The notes beneath the pieces are model-generated. The model saw only the letters and a program-made list of their open reading frames with translations. It was not told the origin of the DNA and did not search any database. A stretch of DNA of 64,000 nucleotides from Planctomycetales bacterium (GTDB lineage: Bacteria; Planctomycetota; Planctomycetia; Planctomycetales; Planctomycetaceae). Each line of letters opens with the position of its first letter. Position 1 is the first letter of the stretch. The stretch is taken from the NCBI GenBank assembly GCA_028285345.1, contig JANQPT010000014.1, forward strand, positions 62,001-126,000, written 5' to 3'. Shown piece by piece: positions 1-9,405 of this stretch. A program made the position numbers and the translations under genes.

Positions 1-1578
1 GTCTGTTGTCTTTTGAGCGAACATCAGCGACCACCAGTCGCTCCAGCCTTCACCCATGCCTCCGCTCTGGATGGCGTCCAGCGCTCCGGAGTTTGCCGCA
101 CCGCCTGTCAGCCGGTTCGACACACCGTGGCCGTACTCGTGAACGATAATCGTGTTCTCCAAATCGCTGTCGCGATTCGGAGTGGTGAGGTCGAATATGA
201 ATTGCTGCATTCGCGGGGCAATCCCGTCCGGGGGAGTTGCAAAATTCGCGTTGTTGAAACCCGATCCATCTTGCGCGTCGGCCTGCACGGCATCGCCGCC
301 CAGTCCGCCGTTGCCGTAGTTGTTGACCTGAAAGTTGCCTGACGCTTCGTCAAATCCGTATTGATAGTGGACGTCGTGTAGAATGTTGTTCCAATAGAAC
401 AGGTTGGTGATCGCCGCCGATTCGTAGTTGGCCGGCTCCTGGTTCAAGTCGAGCGCGAAGTCAAAATCGAGGCCCGCTCCCCCATCGGGCTGGAATCCGC
501 CGGTGTTGTTTGCGTCGCGGTCTTCCTGCGCAGAGACGTTGTTACCAGCCGTCACCGTAAACTCGGCGCCCGCGACGCCGTCGGTGTCGTGCCAACCAAA
601 CGGTGAGGCTGTCAAATCATGCGGGTCAACCTCAATTGTGCGGCCCCCGTCGTTCGGGCTTTCCAACGGCAGTGCAAATACGTTGTACTGCGCGTCGTTG
701 ACCCAGTCGGAGACATAAATCATCTCCCCGGTCTCAGCACCGATGCTCGCCTCAAACCAGTTGTAGTCATCAACGGAGCGGACAACTAAGTTCCAGGCCA
801 GTTCGATGCCCCCGTCCGCTGTCTGCACGTAATGCAGCTCCGCGGGAATGTCGTCCAACGAAATGCCGCTGCCCGACAGGACGGTTGCTTGGCTCACACC
901 GGCGGCCGATGTGAGAACCGACGGGGTGACATCCATCGTCCAGCCGAATTCATCGACCAGCGACGCCAGCGCCTCGGTTGCGGACATTTCCGGCTCGTCG
1001 CTGTAGCCGTCCTTGGTGCCGTGCAGCCCGCCGAGAAAACTGCTGCCAACGTTGATCACCTCTCCTTGAGCGGAGACGTTGACGTTGATATCCGCGTTGA
1101 CGATCTCAATCCCGTTATAAGTCTGCCGCATATAGATGTGAGTGACACCGGTATGCGAACTGGAGTATTGATTTGTGACGACCAGATCATCCAGGTCGGT
1201 TGGGGCTAGGCCCAGCTCAGCTGCATGGCTCTGTAAAAAGTCGAGGGCGATATCCAACGGTTGCCCCGCAGATGGGCCGCTCAAGTAGCCGGCCGACGAG
1301 TACAGATGCTGCTGCGGCGCGATGTACGTGATCATGTCGTCAATCTGGACCACATTAACCGGTTGATCGTGATCGTGATCGTGGTGAGTATGGCTGCCAG
1401 GGCCCGGCGTGGCAGTGAGCACAATCCGTTCTTCCAAATTCTCGATCTGCGTCGACCGGCGGAGCGATGCGGTACGGCGTTCATTTCGAGCAGTACGAGC
1501 GACGTTTGAGCGCGACTGGTAGCGGGAAAACTTCTGAGAACGAATCCACGAGGTGGAGAGCAGAGACCAAATTGACAT
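1..1578 (-). CDS. M36 fungalysin-type secreted zinc metalloprotease (C-terminus beyond the window)
   Basis: The frame is open from an ATG at 1578 to the window edge, giving 526 residues with the C-terminus cut off. It carries the M36 active site: HEYGH at about residues 480-484, the following NRLTGG, and GMGEGWSDW with the third zinc ligand Glu near residue 510. Residues of about 90-400 resemble the propeptide (FTP/PepSY-type) and N-terminal part of fungalysins. The first 50 residues are basic and lead to ENLEERIVLTA, which resembles the LEPR/LEER motif found near the N-terminus of many exported planctomycete proteins. A His/Asp-rich run (HTHHDHDHD) follows, perhaps a metal-binding linker. 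The likely role is extracellular protein degradation after propeptide removal. The family call rests on the motif pair and is firm; the start is the only ATG close to the LEER region. Confidence 0.88.
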   Translation of the reverse strand, partial: MSIWSLLSTSWIRSQKFSRYQSRSNVARTARNERRTASLRRSTQIENLEERIVLTATPGPGSHTHHDHDHDQPVNVVQIDDMITYIAPQQHLYSSAGYLSGPSAGQPLDIALDFLQSHAAELGLAPTDLDDLVVTNQYSSSHTGVTHIYMRQTYNGIEIVNADINVNVSAQGEVINVGSSFLGGLHGTKDGYSDEPEMSATEALASLVDEFGWTMDVTPSVLTSAAGVSQATVLSGSGISLDDIPAELHYVQTADGGIELAWNLVVRSVDDYNWFEASIGAETGEMIYVSDWVNDAQYNVFALPLESPNDGGRTIEVDPHDLTASPFGWHDTDGVAGAEFTVTAGNNVSAQEDRDANNTGGFQPDGGAGLDFDFALDLNQEPANYESAAITNLFYWNNILHDVHYQYGFDEASGNFQVNNYGNGGLGGDAVQADAQDGSGFNNANFATPPDGIAPRMQQFIFDLTTPNRDSDLENTIIVHEYGHGVSNRLTGGAANSGALDAIQSGGMGEGWSDWWSLMFAQKTTD

Positions 1579-2160
1579 CGGTGTGGTTCCTGAATGTGGG
1601 GAATCAGCTATGAAAAAACCTCTCAGGTGGAATGCGCGCATCCAAATAATGGACATCCGGTCCAGCGGTTCAGCTTGTGGCAACACCCTCGCCGGAAAGG
1701 CGGCATGCAGGCTGTGGCAACAACTGGTAATGCGGGGGAATCCCCACCTGCCGAACGCGCGCCATAGCACTGTCATGTGGGCGAAGGAGGCGGCTACTTA
1801 CCTGCAATATCCACCATATCAGGCTCAAAAACGCGATTTCAATCATAAAAGCGGTTTTCCTGCGATTTTGTGTACACTGCTCATTTTTCCTAAGCTATTT
1901 GGTTGCGGCGCGTTAGCCGTGATTCTGGCTGTCACTGATACGCCAGAATTGCTCGACTAGGCAGCCATTTGACAGTGGCGGAGAGGCGGCCGCTTCAGGC
2001 AGCCAGACTGACGAGCTGGCTGCAACTTGTAGACGAACGCCTGGTTTTTGCTTATAAACGACAGTCGCGAGGCCTCCAGTTCGGTGATTCACGATGGCTC
2101 GCGGATTCCGTAAAGGCACGACCAAAACTTGAGCAACCGCGTCACTCTATGAGGTGTGTG
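1579..2160. other. Intergenic region between divergent genes
   Basis: About 580 bases separate the divergent M36 protease and DUF1501 genes and should hold both promoters. I see no convincing coding frame. A plus frame is open upstream of the DUF1501 start (from 1969), but its translation does not look like a DUF1501 N-terminus. A small GGGGAATCCCC hairpin lies near 1735. No promoter could be assigned with confidence. Confidence 0.5.
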
Positions 2161-3633
2161 ATGGAGGAACGCTTACCGCTGCTGGGACGTGACCTCAGCC
2201 GACGCGCTTGGCTCAGTCGCGTCATGCTCGGTTTTGGGCTGCTCAGCTTCCCGGAAATTGAGCGGCTCCGTGCGCAATCCGGCGGTACGTCTTCCAAGAA
2301 ACGCTCACTAATCCTGCTCTGGCAAGACGGCGGGCCCAGTCACTTTGAGACCTTCGACCCCAAGCCGGACGCTCCCGTCGATTATCGGGGCGAGTTGGAC
2401 AGCATTGCGACGACATTGCCCGGAGTCCAATTCTGCGAAGTCCTGCCACGGTTGGCCAAACTGGCACATCGCTTCAGTGTGATCCGCTCGCTGCACCAAC
2501 CCTCGTCCGGGCATGTCGACGGTTCTCACAATGTACTCACCGGCTGGGACGGCGGCACCGCCGGATCGCAATCCAAGTATCCCGATCTGGCGACAGTCAT
2601 CCACCGAGTGCGCAGCGAGTCGGAGGAGCCGGAGATTTCCATCGGCGTCTCGACCGATCCGCGACTGGCCAGAGGGATGCGAAACACCCGCGGGAGCCGG
2701 CAGCGCGATTCTCAACGCAACGCACTTCCCGGATATATCTCTCTGAGCGGGGGCATTCATCGCGGCGGTCCGGCCTATTTGGGACCGGTGTATGCCCCAT
2801 TTCAGGTGGCGGGCGATCCTTCGAAGTGGGATTTTCAAGTCCAAAACTTGCAGGTCGCGCGGGCTGCGAAACGGTTTCAAGAGCGTCTGGCGGTGTATCA
2901 TCAACTGAACCGGTTCGCTGAACTCGACGAAATCCGGCGGGAACTCGACGTGACCGGTCAAGTCGAGGCGCTCGACCGCTTCCACCAACAGGCGTTCGAT
3001 CTGCTGACCGGCAGCGGCGAAGCGGCCCGCGCATTTGATTTGTCGCGCGAAGACGATTCCGTCCGGCAACGATTCGGACTTCATACCGCCGGCCAACAAT
3101 GCCTGCTTGCCCGCCGGCTCGTGGAAACAGGAGTTTCCGTCGTCGCGGTACGGTTCTGCCCCGACGGACGCGGCGATTACGAGAAGACCGGCATTGGCTG
3201 GGACGACCACGCCGTGCATGGAAACATCTTCGAGATCATGCGCAAGCGAGGGCCGCAATTCGACCAGGCGCTCTCGGCGTTGATCGAGGATTTGGGCGAG
3301 CGGGGCTTGGACAAGCAGGTCCTGGTGGTCGTGCTGGGCGAGTTCGGCCGCACGCCGCGCGTCAATAATTACAAAGGCTGCCCCGGCCGCGAACATTGGG
3401 GCCCGGCGGGCTGCGCGCTGGTCTACGGCGGGGGGCTGAACTCGGGGCAAGTCATCGGCTCGACCACGCCTAACGGCGAACGCCCCCACGAGCGGCCGCT
3501 GAAAACGCAGGACCTGCTTGCCACGATCTACGACCGTCTGGGGATCAACCGAGACCAGACTTTCGAAAACCTCGCCGGCCAACCGGTCCCCATCTTGCCG
3601 ACAGGCCGGCCAATTGCGGAGTTGGTCGGTTGA
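2161..3633 (+). CDS. DUF1501 domain protein
   Basis: This 490-residue protein belongs to the DUF1501 family, which is greatly expanded in planctomycetes and usually paired with cytochrome-type DUF1549/DUF1553 genes; no such partner is present here. The N-terminus has GRDLSRRAWLSRVMLGFG, a Tat-like or export-like twin-Arg sequence. Family features follow: LILLWQDGGPSHFETFDPKPD near residues 50-70, the SGHVDGSHNVLTGW block, and the C-terminal GEFGRTPRVN...GREHWGPAGCALVYGGG stretch that recalls alkaline-phosphatase/sulfatase-fold metal sites. I chose ATG 2161 because GAGG lies six bases upstream; ATG 2149 is an alternative and the longer frame to 1969 looks unused. The substrate is unknown. The gene is convergent with the M56 gene that follows. 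Confidence 0.85.
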   Translation: MEERLPLLGRDLSRRAWLSRVMLGFGLLSFPEIERLRAQSGGTSSKKRSLILLWQDGGPSHFETFDPKPDAPVDYRGELDSIATTLPGVQFCEVLPRLAKLAHRFSVIRSLHQPSSGHVDGSHNVLTGWDGGTAGSQSKYPDLATVIHRVRSESEEPEISIGVSTDPRLARGMRNTRGSRQRDSQRNALPGYISLSGGIHRGGPAYLGPVYAPFQVAGDPSKWDFQVQNLQVARAAKRFQERLAVYHQLNRFAELDEIRRELDVTGQVEALDRFHQQAFDLLTGSGEAARAFDLSREDDSVRQRFGLHTAGQQCLLARRLVETGVSVVAVRFCPDGRGDYEKTGIGWDDHAVHGNIFEIMRKRGPQFDQALSALIEDLGERGLDKQVLVVVLGEFGRTPRVNNYKGCPGREHWGPAGCALVYGGGLNSGQVIGSTTPNGERPHERPLKTQDLLATIYDRLGINRDQTFENLAGQPVPILPTGRPIAELVG

Positions 3634-3833
3634 TGCGGGGGCTGATGAGCATCGAGGTACGACTCTTCCGACGTCGTCAGTCGAGAACTCGTCACGAATC
3701 GCGGCTGCACCTATTGCGGCCGCTCCGTCCCTCTCAGGTCTGACTTGTGAATCAGGTGCCGTTCGTCGGTCCTCTCAGCCCAGTGCAGTCGATTTACAGC
3801 GACCTGCCCAGCCGAGAGTCCTGGAGCTTCGGT

Positions 3834-5648
3834 TCACTTTGGCACTTCCGATTCAGCATTCTTTTTGATTTCCCGCAAAGTGAATTTCATATTCGCTTTG
3901 CGACTGACCCTTCCATCTTTGCGGTTTTCGATTTGCATCTGGTAAGACACGACGCCAAAGGGTGCTTCTTTGTGACGGAAAATCTTGTAGGTCACGTTCA
4001 CGTCGTGGTCGCGATGCTCGAAGTTGATGCTGCCGGAAAGGCCGTCACACTCCAAAACGCCCAACGCGGTTTTGAATGACTTCTTCTCGATACTCTTGAC
4101 GTTCGTCATTCGTCCCGGGAGCAATGCGTGTAGCGGGCCGTCTTGAGGATTGATCTGCGGGCCGACTTCGCGAACTTCAGTTTGGGAACTCCCCATGCTC
4201 CAACCCTTGACGATGTGCGCCAAAGGATCCGCGCCAGTGGTCAATCTGTTTTCCGGGATCAGCAGTTTGGTGATGGCTGGCTTCGAGCGTTCCGGCTGAG
4301 CGCGCTTGACCCCTATGGCAATCTCAATCCAGCGGCAAGGGACACCGTCCACCATTTCGCGCCCCACCGCACTGATAGAGATTTCACCTTTCGTAGGCGG
4401 GCTATTGCGTCCGTTTCGCTCCACGGTCCCCTCCAAATCGAAAACTGCACGGGTTCCGTCCGGAGGCAATTGGCTGATCATGCCGCTTCCGGTGAGCATA
4501 TCATCCTTTGCATTCGCCGGTTTGCGGGAGCGGTTTGCATCCGGCTTCTCTTTTTGGGCAACAGCAGGTTTGTCTGCTGCGGTCGATGTCAGCCCCCCGC
4601 CGGGCAGCACGACGACAGCGCCGACCAACAAAACCAACCAATAGTAATGCGGCATTCGCTTTGAGATCACCTCGGGCAGATTCATGATGTGCTCCAGTCG
4701 TTTTCTGGTAATGTCGAGCGCTCGCACGCCAGGCGCGATCAGCACGGGACGGACTTGTCGATTCAACTTCAAAACGTCGATCAGGTTTTGGGAGTAGCGT
4801 TCCTGATTCAAATTCAGACAGGCGATCGTCTGTTCATCGCACAGCTGTTCTCGCTCTTCCGCGATTTGGCGGTTTGCCCACCAGACGAGCGGATGAAACC
4901 ACCAAACAATGCCGACGAGCATCTGAACGATTCCGATCAGCGTGTCCCCTCGACGGATATGGACCAGCTCGTGTGCGATAATGGGAGTCAGCGACGCCGC
5001 CGTCCGTCCGGCGACCAATCTCTGCGGAAGGACGATCGTCGGGCGACAAACACCGAATGCCGCCGGTCCAAAGTTTTGCAAAGTTACGACCAAGCGGACC
5101 GGTCGCCGTATTCCGAGGCGTTTCCGCAAATCGTCGGCGACGGCCGACAAAACTCGGTCGGGCTTGCACTGTGAGCGGCGTAGGTCGACCAGGCAGCGGC
5201 CGATTCCGATGAGAAAAATGAGAGCCGTCGTAATGGCGCCGGCGGCCCACACGCCGATCAAAACACGCGCGCCGCTTAGCAGTTGATCGCCAGGCTGGTG
5301 TTCAGCGAGAGCTCCACTGTTTGCAAATTCCTGCCACGAGACCGCGGCAGTGTTGTCTGTGGTCGGGGTGATTGGCGAAGCGCTGGGAGCCGCTTCACGC
5401 GCCGGAGCGGTCGCGGAAGTCGCCGGATCGCGGTCTGTTCGCTGCACCCAACTAAATATCCCCGTCGGACTGCCCCACACCGGTGGAGTGAGACATTTGA
5501 TGATCACCAGCATCCACAGCATATAGGACAGATAGGGCTTTCGCCGGCAGCACCACTTCGTAACCCCGGCGATCAGCACGATCAGCAGCGTAATCTGCCA
5601 AATCTGCGTCCAAGCCAGCCGCGCCAGTACCTCGGCATCGAAATTCAT
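3834..5648 (-). CDS. M56 (BlaR1-type) membrane metallopeptidase, signal transducer
   Basis: This is a 604-residue M56 peptidase. Membrane segments lie near residues 15-30, 40-55, 128-150 and 335-352. The zinc motif HELVH is at 226-230, followed by the family's WWFHPLVWWANRQI segment and EREQLCDEQ with the third metal ligand (about 267-271). In BlaR1/MecR1 systems this protease senses a signal and causes cleavage of the BlaI repressor. Here the sensor domain (residues 360-604) is not a penicillin-binding fold; it begins with a Lys/Pro-rich linker and I do not recognise it. The gene overlaps the BlaI-like gene upstream by 4 bases, so the two are translationally coupled. The signal detected cannot be read from sequence. 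Confidence 0.9.
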   Translation of the reverse strand: MNFDAEVLARLAWTQIWQITLLIVLIAGVTKWCCRRKPYLSYMLWMLVIIKCLTPPVWGSPTGIFSWVQRTDRDPATSATAPAREAAPSASPITPTTDNTAAVSWQEFANSGALAEHQPGDQLLSGARVLIGVWAAGAITTALIFLIGIGRCLVDLRRSQCKPDRVLSAVADDLRKRLGIRRPVRLVVTLQNFGPAAFGVCRPTIVLPQRLVAGRTAASLTPIIAHELVHIRRGDTLIGIVQMLVGIVWWFHPLVWWANRQIAEEREQLCDEQTIACLNLNQERYSQNLIDVLKLNRQVRPVLIAPGVRALDITRKRLEHIMNLPEVISKRMPHYYWLVLLVGAVVVLPGGGLTSTAADKPAVAQKEKPDANRSRKPANAKDDMLTGSGMISQLPPDGTRAVFDLEGTVERNGRNSPPTKGEISISAVGREMVDGVPCRWIEIAIGVKRAQPERSKPAITKLLIPENRLTTGADPLAHIVKGWSMGSSQTEVREVGPQINPQDGPLHALLPGRMTNVKSIEKKSFKTALGVLECDGLSGSINFEHRDHDVNVTYKIFRHKEAPFGVVSYQMQIENRKDGRVSRKANMKFTLREIKKNAESEVPK

Positions 5649-6031
5649 TTTTGGCGACCTTTCTTGAGCTGATCCAGCGTCTGTTGCAGCTGCGCAATCT
5701 CTTCGTCGTCCAAGCCGCGATCCTCGACTAGATGCTGGAACAAGGGGAGCGTCTCGCCGTCGAACAGCCGCTCGACGACATCGTCGATCACTTCGCGGAC
5801 GACCGTCTGCGGGCGGACTTTTGACGAGTAGACGTTGCTTCTCCCCTCGCGCCGCTTGCGGAGGTAGCCCTTGGACTCCAACCGCCGCAGATAGGTCTGC
5901 ACCGTCCAGAAGTCGAGATTGCGATCCGCCGGCAGCGCGTCAAGCACCTGCCGAACCGTCGCCTCGCGCAATTTCCAGACAATACGGGCGATTTCAAGTT
6001 CCGATTTCGCCAGTGCAGGCCGCTTGCCCAT
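5645..6031 (-). CDS. BlaI/MecI/CopY-family transcriptional repressor
   Basis: The 128-residue protein has the BlaI winged-helix N-terminus: SELEIARIVWKL, then TVRQVLDAL, and FWTVQTYLRRLESKGYL as recognition helix and wing, followed by an acidic, Glu-rich dimerisation tail. Family members bind palindromic operators as dimers and are cleaved when their M56 partner is activated. The partner gene starts inside the last codons of this one (ATGA overlap), the standard arrangement. Two copies of GTTCAATTGAAC lie 23-46 bases upstream of the start, so the pair is probably autorepressed. Other target genes are not identifiable here; the divergent side of the operator faces no plus-strand gene. Confidence 0.93.
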   Translation of the reverse strand: MGKRPALAKSELEIARIVWKLREATVRQVLDALPADRNLDFWTVQTYLRRLESKGYLRKRREGRSNVYSSKVRPQTVVREVIDDVVERLFDGETLPLFQHLVEDRGLDDEEIAQLQQTLDQLKKGRQK

Positions 6032-6051
6032 GAAGCATTCTCCTTTGCAGT

Positions 6052-6091
6052 ACGTTCAATTGAACTTCATTGTAACGTTCAATTGAACGTT
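6052..6091. promoter_or_regulatory. Tandem palindromic operator, probable BlaI-like binding site
   Basis: Two copies of the 12-base palindrome GTTCAATTGAAC lie at 6054-6065 and 6077-6088, with centres 23 bases apart, roughly two helical turns. The second copy extends to a perfect 18-base palindrome, AACGTTCAATTGAACGTT, at 6074-6091. They sit just upstream of the BlaI-like start, where an autoregulatory operator is expected. That this repressor binds here is inference from position and symmetry. Confidence 0.75.
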
Positions 6092-6416
6092 GTCAATAGT
6101 GTGCGACGCGATTGATCAGGAACCACGGCTCACAGCAGATACGGACGGTCGCAAACGCATTTCAAGGTGTCCGCGAAGTGCGCTCCTGTAGGACCACCTT
6201 GCCGACCGTCGATCGTGATTTCGATCTGCGACGAAGAACGGCGTGCCTGCCACGGCTCACGTCAGCCATCGGCGCGCGAGTGCGTCTTCCGCCCGGCGAA
6301 GTTAAGCGGCAAAAACCGGCCGCCCAACATGGGGGCGCGCTGGGCGATGCGATCAGGCTGCCATTGCGGAAACGCATGCCTGACTCTAAAGCCGCCGACC
6401 GCCGCGGAACTGCCGA
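6092..6416. other. Intergenic region, no gene seen
   Basis: About 325 bases between the operator and the zinc-ribbon gene, both neighbours being on the minus strand. Short frames exist on both strands but none has a ribosome site or recognisable product. It could hold the end of the upstream transcript and promoter DNA for the repressor pair; I see no strong hairpin terminator. Confidence 0.4.
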
Positions 6417-8003
6417 TCAGTCCTCGTCTTCCGTGTCGGCCTCTGCCGGCTTCAGACTGTACAGTGGGTGGTCGCCGAATTTTTGCTCACAGGCGGGGCA
6501 TTTGGCTTTAGCGATCCCCGATCCGGACTTGCCGCCCAGCTTCTTTTGCTGTCGCGACGCTTCGCTCACACAGGATCCGCAATTTGTGCAGCGGTGTCCG
6601 ATCAGCGACAGCTTGAAGCGAGGATCCGTTTGATAGAATTCCACGTGTTCGAGCGCTTCCAGGTGTTGGCCCGTGTAGTGACAGGTATCGGGCGTGACCT
6701 GATCGCTGAGCGGAATGCCATGTTCCTCGGACGGCAAGTTCAACTCCAATCGCTCAGCCAGCAAACGGACCAACTCTCGATATTGCGACAAAGAAGGAGT
6801 GATGTAAAGCCGTTCCTGATTCTCCTCGACGCCCGGAATCCGGATGGCGATGACGCCGGTTCCAAATAGAGGGATGTCGGCAAACATCGATTCTCCCTTC
6901 GGTGGAGCCGGCTGAGCAATCCAGGCCCGATCCGCAGTTTCCTTGGTGATCAGGTGCGAAAACGTGAAGGGAATATCACTGGGATCGGTCTTCTTCTTGT
7001 TGGACTCCAGAAACTCGCGAATTTTCTCGCGCTGCTCCGGTTTTTTGCGCTCCGCGGCCCTGCTGCCGATTCCGCCTTTCCCCTTAAACACAGTCACTAC
7101 CAGCAGCGAGTCTTCGGAAAACCCCAAGTCAACCGTCTCTGACTCGTCCGCCAAGCTTCCCTCTTTCAGTCGAACTTTGGAGATTTGCACGCGGTGCAGG
7201 CGGACGTCGGACAGCCAGGTTTCGTATTGGCCGGACTTCTCGACGCGCCGGACGATCGCATTCGGATCTTCCTCTGGAGTTTCAGTCTCTTCCTCTTCAA
7301 TCTCGCGAGGGGGCGTTCCCGGGACGAGAAACGGAGCACGGCAATGCGGGCAGCGGCCCATTCGCCCGCGGTACTTGTCGGCGACATGAATTTTGTGTCC
7401 GCTCGGACAGAAAACCACGACACCCTTGCCGGGGACCAGATCTTCGGGCTTGACCGTTCGTCCGTAATAACCCCGCAACGCTTCCTTTTCCTCGGCAAGC
7501 GCGCTATCTAGCAACGCGTCGCCTGTCGAATCTTGAGGGACAGGTGCTGGTGGCGCGGCTGCTTCAGGTTGCTGTGCTTCTGCTGGAGGGGCGTCGACAG
7601 ACGCCTCCTGCGCTGCCGGTGGTGTCTCAGCGGCAGGGGTGTCCGACTCGTTTTCGGCGAGGGGATCTTCGGCCAGCGGATCTTCCGCCAGGGCGTACTG
7701 TTCGTCGCCCTCAGCCGCGACAGGCGGCATCTGCGGTGCGGGAGCGGGAGTTGGAGTGTCTTCGGCGTCGAATGTGGCCACTCCCGGGGCGATTTCAAAG
7801 TCGTTCTCGCTGGCGATAAAGCTCTGGCCCACATCAAATTCGTCGAGATTCGCCGGCCGGGAGGCGGCTTTCTCCTCCGCGGCTGGATCTTGGAACGTGC
7901 CGCACTCGCGGCAGCGGACCGATCCTTTGCGGACCATTTCGCCACAATTTCGGCAGGGAACATCGACGTTGATTCCGGCCGACTCGTCGTTGGAAACACT
8001 CAT
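6417..8003 (-). CDS. Multi-zinc-ribbon protein of unknown function
   Basis: This 528-residue protein is soluble, with no signal peptide or membrane segment. An N-terminal zinc ribbon (CRNCGEMVRKGSVRCREC, residues about 17-34) is followed by a long acidic, Pro/Ala/Glu-rich linker with a short repeat, AEDPLAEDPLAE. A second Cys/His cluster (CPSGHKIHV...GRCPHC) lies near 200-225. An unassigned alpha/beta segment follows. The C-terminus has a third Cys set: CTNCGSC and CPACEQKFGDHPLYSL. Such architectures are common in planctomycetes and unnamed. It may bind nucleic acid or protein, but nothing here proves either. The ATG at 8003 is the only sensible start. It is 54 bases downstream of the DUF1080-FKBP gene and could be co-transcribed. 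Confidence 0.8.
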   Translation of the reverse strand: MSVSNDESAGINVDVPCRNCGEMVRKGSVRCRECGTFQDPAAEEKAASRPANLDEFDVGQSFIASENDFEIAPGVATFDAEDTPTPAPAPQMPPVAAEGDEQYALAEDPLAEDPLAENESDTPAAETPPAAQEASVDAPPAEAQQPEAAAPPAPVPQDSTGDALLDSALAEEKEALRGYYGRTVKPEDLVPGKGVVVFCPSGHKIHVADKYRGRMGRCPHCRAPFLVPGTPPREIEEEETETPEEDPNAIVRRVEKSGQYETWLSDVRLHRVQISKVRLKEGSLADESETVDLGFSEDSLLVVTVFKGKGGIGSRAAERKKPEQREKIREFLESNKKKTDPSDIPFTFSHLITKETADRAWIAQPAPPKGESMFADIPLFGTGVIAIRIPGVEENQERLYITPSLSQYRELVRLLAERLELNLPSEEHGIPLSDQVTPDTCHYTGQHLEALEHVEFYQTDPRFKLSLIGHRCTNCGSCVSEASRQQKKLGGKSGSGIAKAKCPACEQKFGDHPLYSLKPAEADTEDED

Positions 8004-8057
8004 AACTCAATCTCGCTGAAAAAAATCGTCTCGCATCAACTTTGCGGTGGAGGGCCC

Positions 8058-9092
8058 TTATTCGAAGTCCAGCAATTCGATATCAAATACCAAAGTTGCT
8101 TTGGGAGGAATCACATCTGGAAACCCGGCTTCCCCATAAGCCAACTGATGGGGGATGATCAGCTTTCGGCGTCCGCCCACTTTCATGCCCGGCACCCCCA
8201 ATTGCCAACCGGGAATCAACCGTGCGAGTGGGAAGTTCTTGATGACCAATTTGTTCTTGTCGCGGCTGCTGTCAAACACCTTTCCATCCACAAGCCGCCC
8301 GGTGTACAGCATCGTCACACGTGCTCCCGGCGGTACGGCGGGACCTTTGCCCTCGACAAGATCAACATACTGCATCGCCACGCGGGTGTTAGGATCGACC
8401 ACCGGCTTGGTAAGATCTTTGATTTCAATGTTGCGAAAATCGACGCGCGAACCATGGCTTTGCATGCCGAGGTAGCCGATGCGGGGCCGCTCGGCCAGCG
8501 GTTTGTACTTACCCGACGCCTTTTTGTAGTCGTCGATATTTGCTTCAGCGATGGTCTTGCCGTTGAGAACGACCTTAATCTGCGGCCCTTTGCAGGTGAT
8601 CTCGTAGCTGTTGAATTCGCCCGTCGGCTTGAGCGCGCCACGTTTGGCGGCGACTTCAGAATAAATGCTGCCGGAGTACTGAGAATCTTTCAGGTCCTTA
8701 TACTTGTCGGCGTCATCGTCCAGAATTTGAATCTCCATCCCGGCAAACGCGGGGTTGCCTTTTTCGGGGAACCTCAGGCCGACACCGCTGTTCCCGCCGG
8801 GGGGAATTCGAAACTCCATCCGCAGTACAAAGTCGCTGTACATCTCCGCGGTCCGCAGCCAGCCGCCTCCTTCCGCGACGCAGCTGAGCAACTCTCCGTC
8901 CGCTTTCCAGGCCTCTTTACTCCCGTCGAGGACCTTCCAGCCGGTGAGATCTTTGCCGTTATAAAGTGGCTTGAAGCCTGGACCGGAATTATCGGAGGGT
9001 GAGGGTGGGGGTGCATCGTCGTCGGCAGCGGAGAGGCTCCCAACAAGGATGACGGACAGACACAAACCAAGCAGCAAGAGACGTGACGGCAT
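8058..9092 (-). CDS. Secreted DUF1080 domain fused to FKBP-type peptidyl-prolyl isomerase
   Basis: The product is 344 residues from ATG 9092; a GTG at 9143 would add 17 residues before an otherwise normal signal peptide (MPSRLLLLGLCLSVILVGSLSA). Residues about 38-235 are a DUF1080/3-keto-disaccharide hydrolase-type, concanavalin-like domain: FKPLYNGKDLTGWKV, FRIPPGGNSGVGLRFP, and GYLGMQSHGSRVDFRNIEIKDL at its end. Residues about 250-344 are an FKBP domain: GARVTMLYTGRLVDGKVFDSS, IPGWQLGVPGMKVGGRRKLIIP, LAYGEAGFPDVIPPKATLVFDIELL. DUF1080 proteins act on or bind sugars; FKBPs isomerise prolyl bonds. The joined form suggests an exported protein with folding activity tied to a glycan-binding module, which is inference. 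It is divergent from the secretion operon. Confidence 0.9.
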   Translation of the reverse strand: MPSRLLLLGLCLSVILVGSLSAADDDAPPPSPSDNSGPGFKPLYNGKDLTGWKVLDGSKEAWKADGELLSCVAEGGGWLRTAEMYSDFVLRMEFRIPPGGNSGVGLRFPEKGNPAFAGMEIQILDDDADKYKDLKDSQYSGSIYSEVAAKRGALKPTGEFNSYEITCKGPQIKVVLNGKTIAEANIDDYKKASGKYKPLAERPRIGYLGMQSHGSRVDFRNIEIKDLTKPVVDPNTRVAMQYVDLVEGKGPAVPPGARVTMLYTGRLVDGKVFDSSRDKNKLVIKNFPLARLIPGWQLGVPGMKVGGRRKLIIPHQLAYGEAGFPDVIPPKATLVFDIELLDFE

Positions 9093-9405
9093 AAGAGTGG
9101 TATTCGCAATTGAATGTGAGAGTAGCACGCTGAGAGTCTCCACACTGTAACAAAGCGTCTTCGGTTTTTCAGCCGCAATCCCGAGGCAAATTCAAATTCT
9201 CGCGTCAAATCGCGCGACTGTGAGAGTCGTCGGAAGCAGTCGATCTATTCCGGTGATCGTTTGAATGCTGATAGGCCGTAAGGTCTTGTTCTGAGTATGG
9301 TTATGCGAGATGATGGAAACTGAGGTAGACAAATTGCCGATCCTAGAGGATCACTGAATGTAGGTGCATCTCCCCTCAAAGTTATCCCGTCACAGCTGTG
9401 TTCCA
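9093..9405. other. Divergent intergenic region upstream of the secretion operon
   Basis: About 310 bases between the minus-strand DUF1080-FKBP gene and the plus-strand GspE gene. It must carry promoters in both directions. I could not assign -35/-10 or sigma-54 elements, and see no repeats or hairpins of note. A GTG at 9364 could extend GspE by 14 residues. Confidence 0.4.

Noticed and set aside
2308-3582. 424-codon minus frame
   Set aside because: It is antisense to the DUF1501 gene and has an Arg/Ala-rich, domain-free translation; the plus frame carries the conserved family motifs.
7533-9002. 489-codon plus frame
   Set aside because: It crosses the zinc-ribbon gene and the DUF1080-FKBP gene, both with clear motifs on the other strand. 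Its translation matches nothing.
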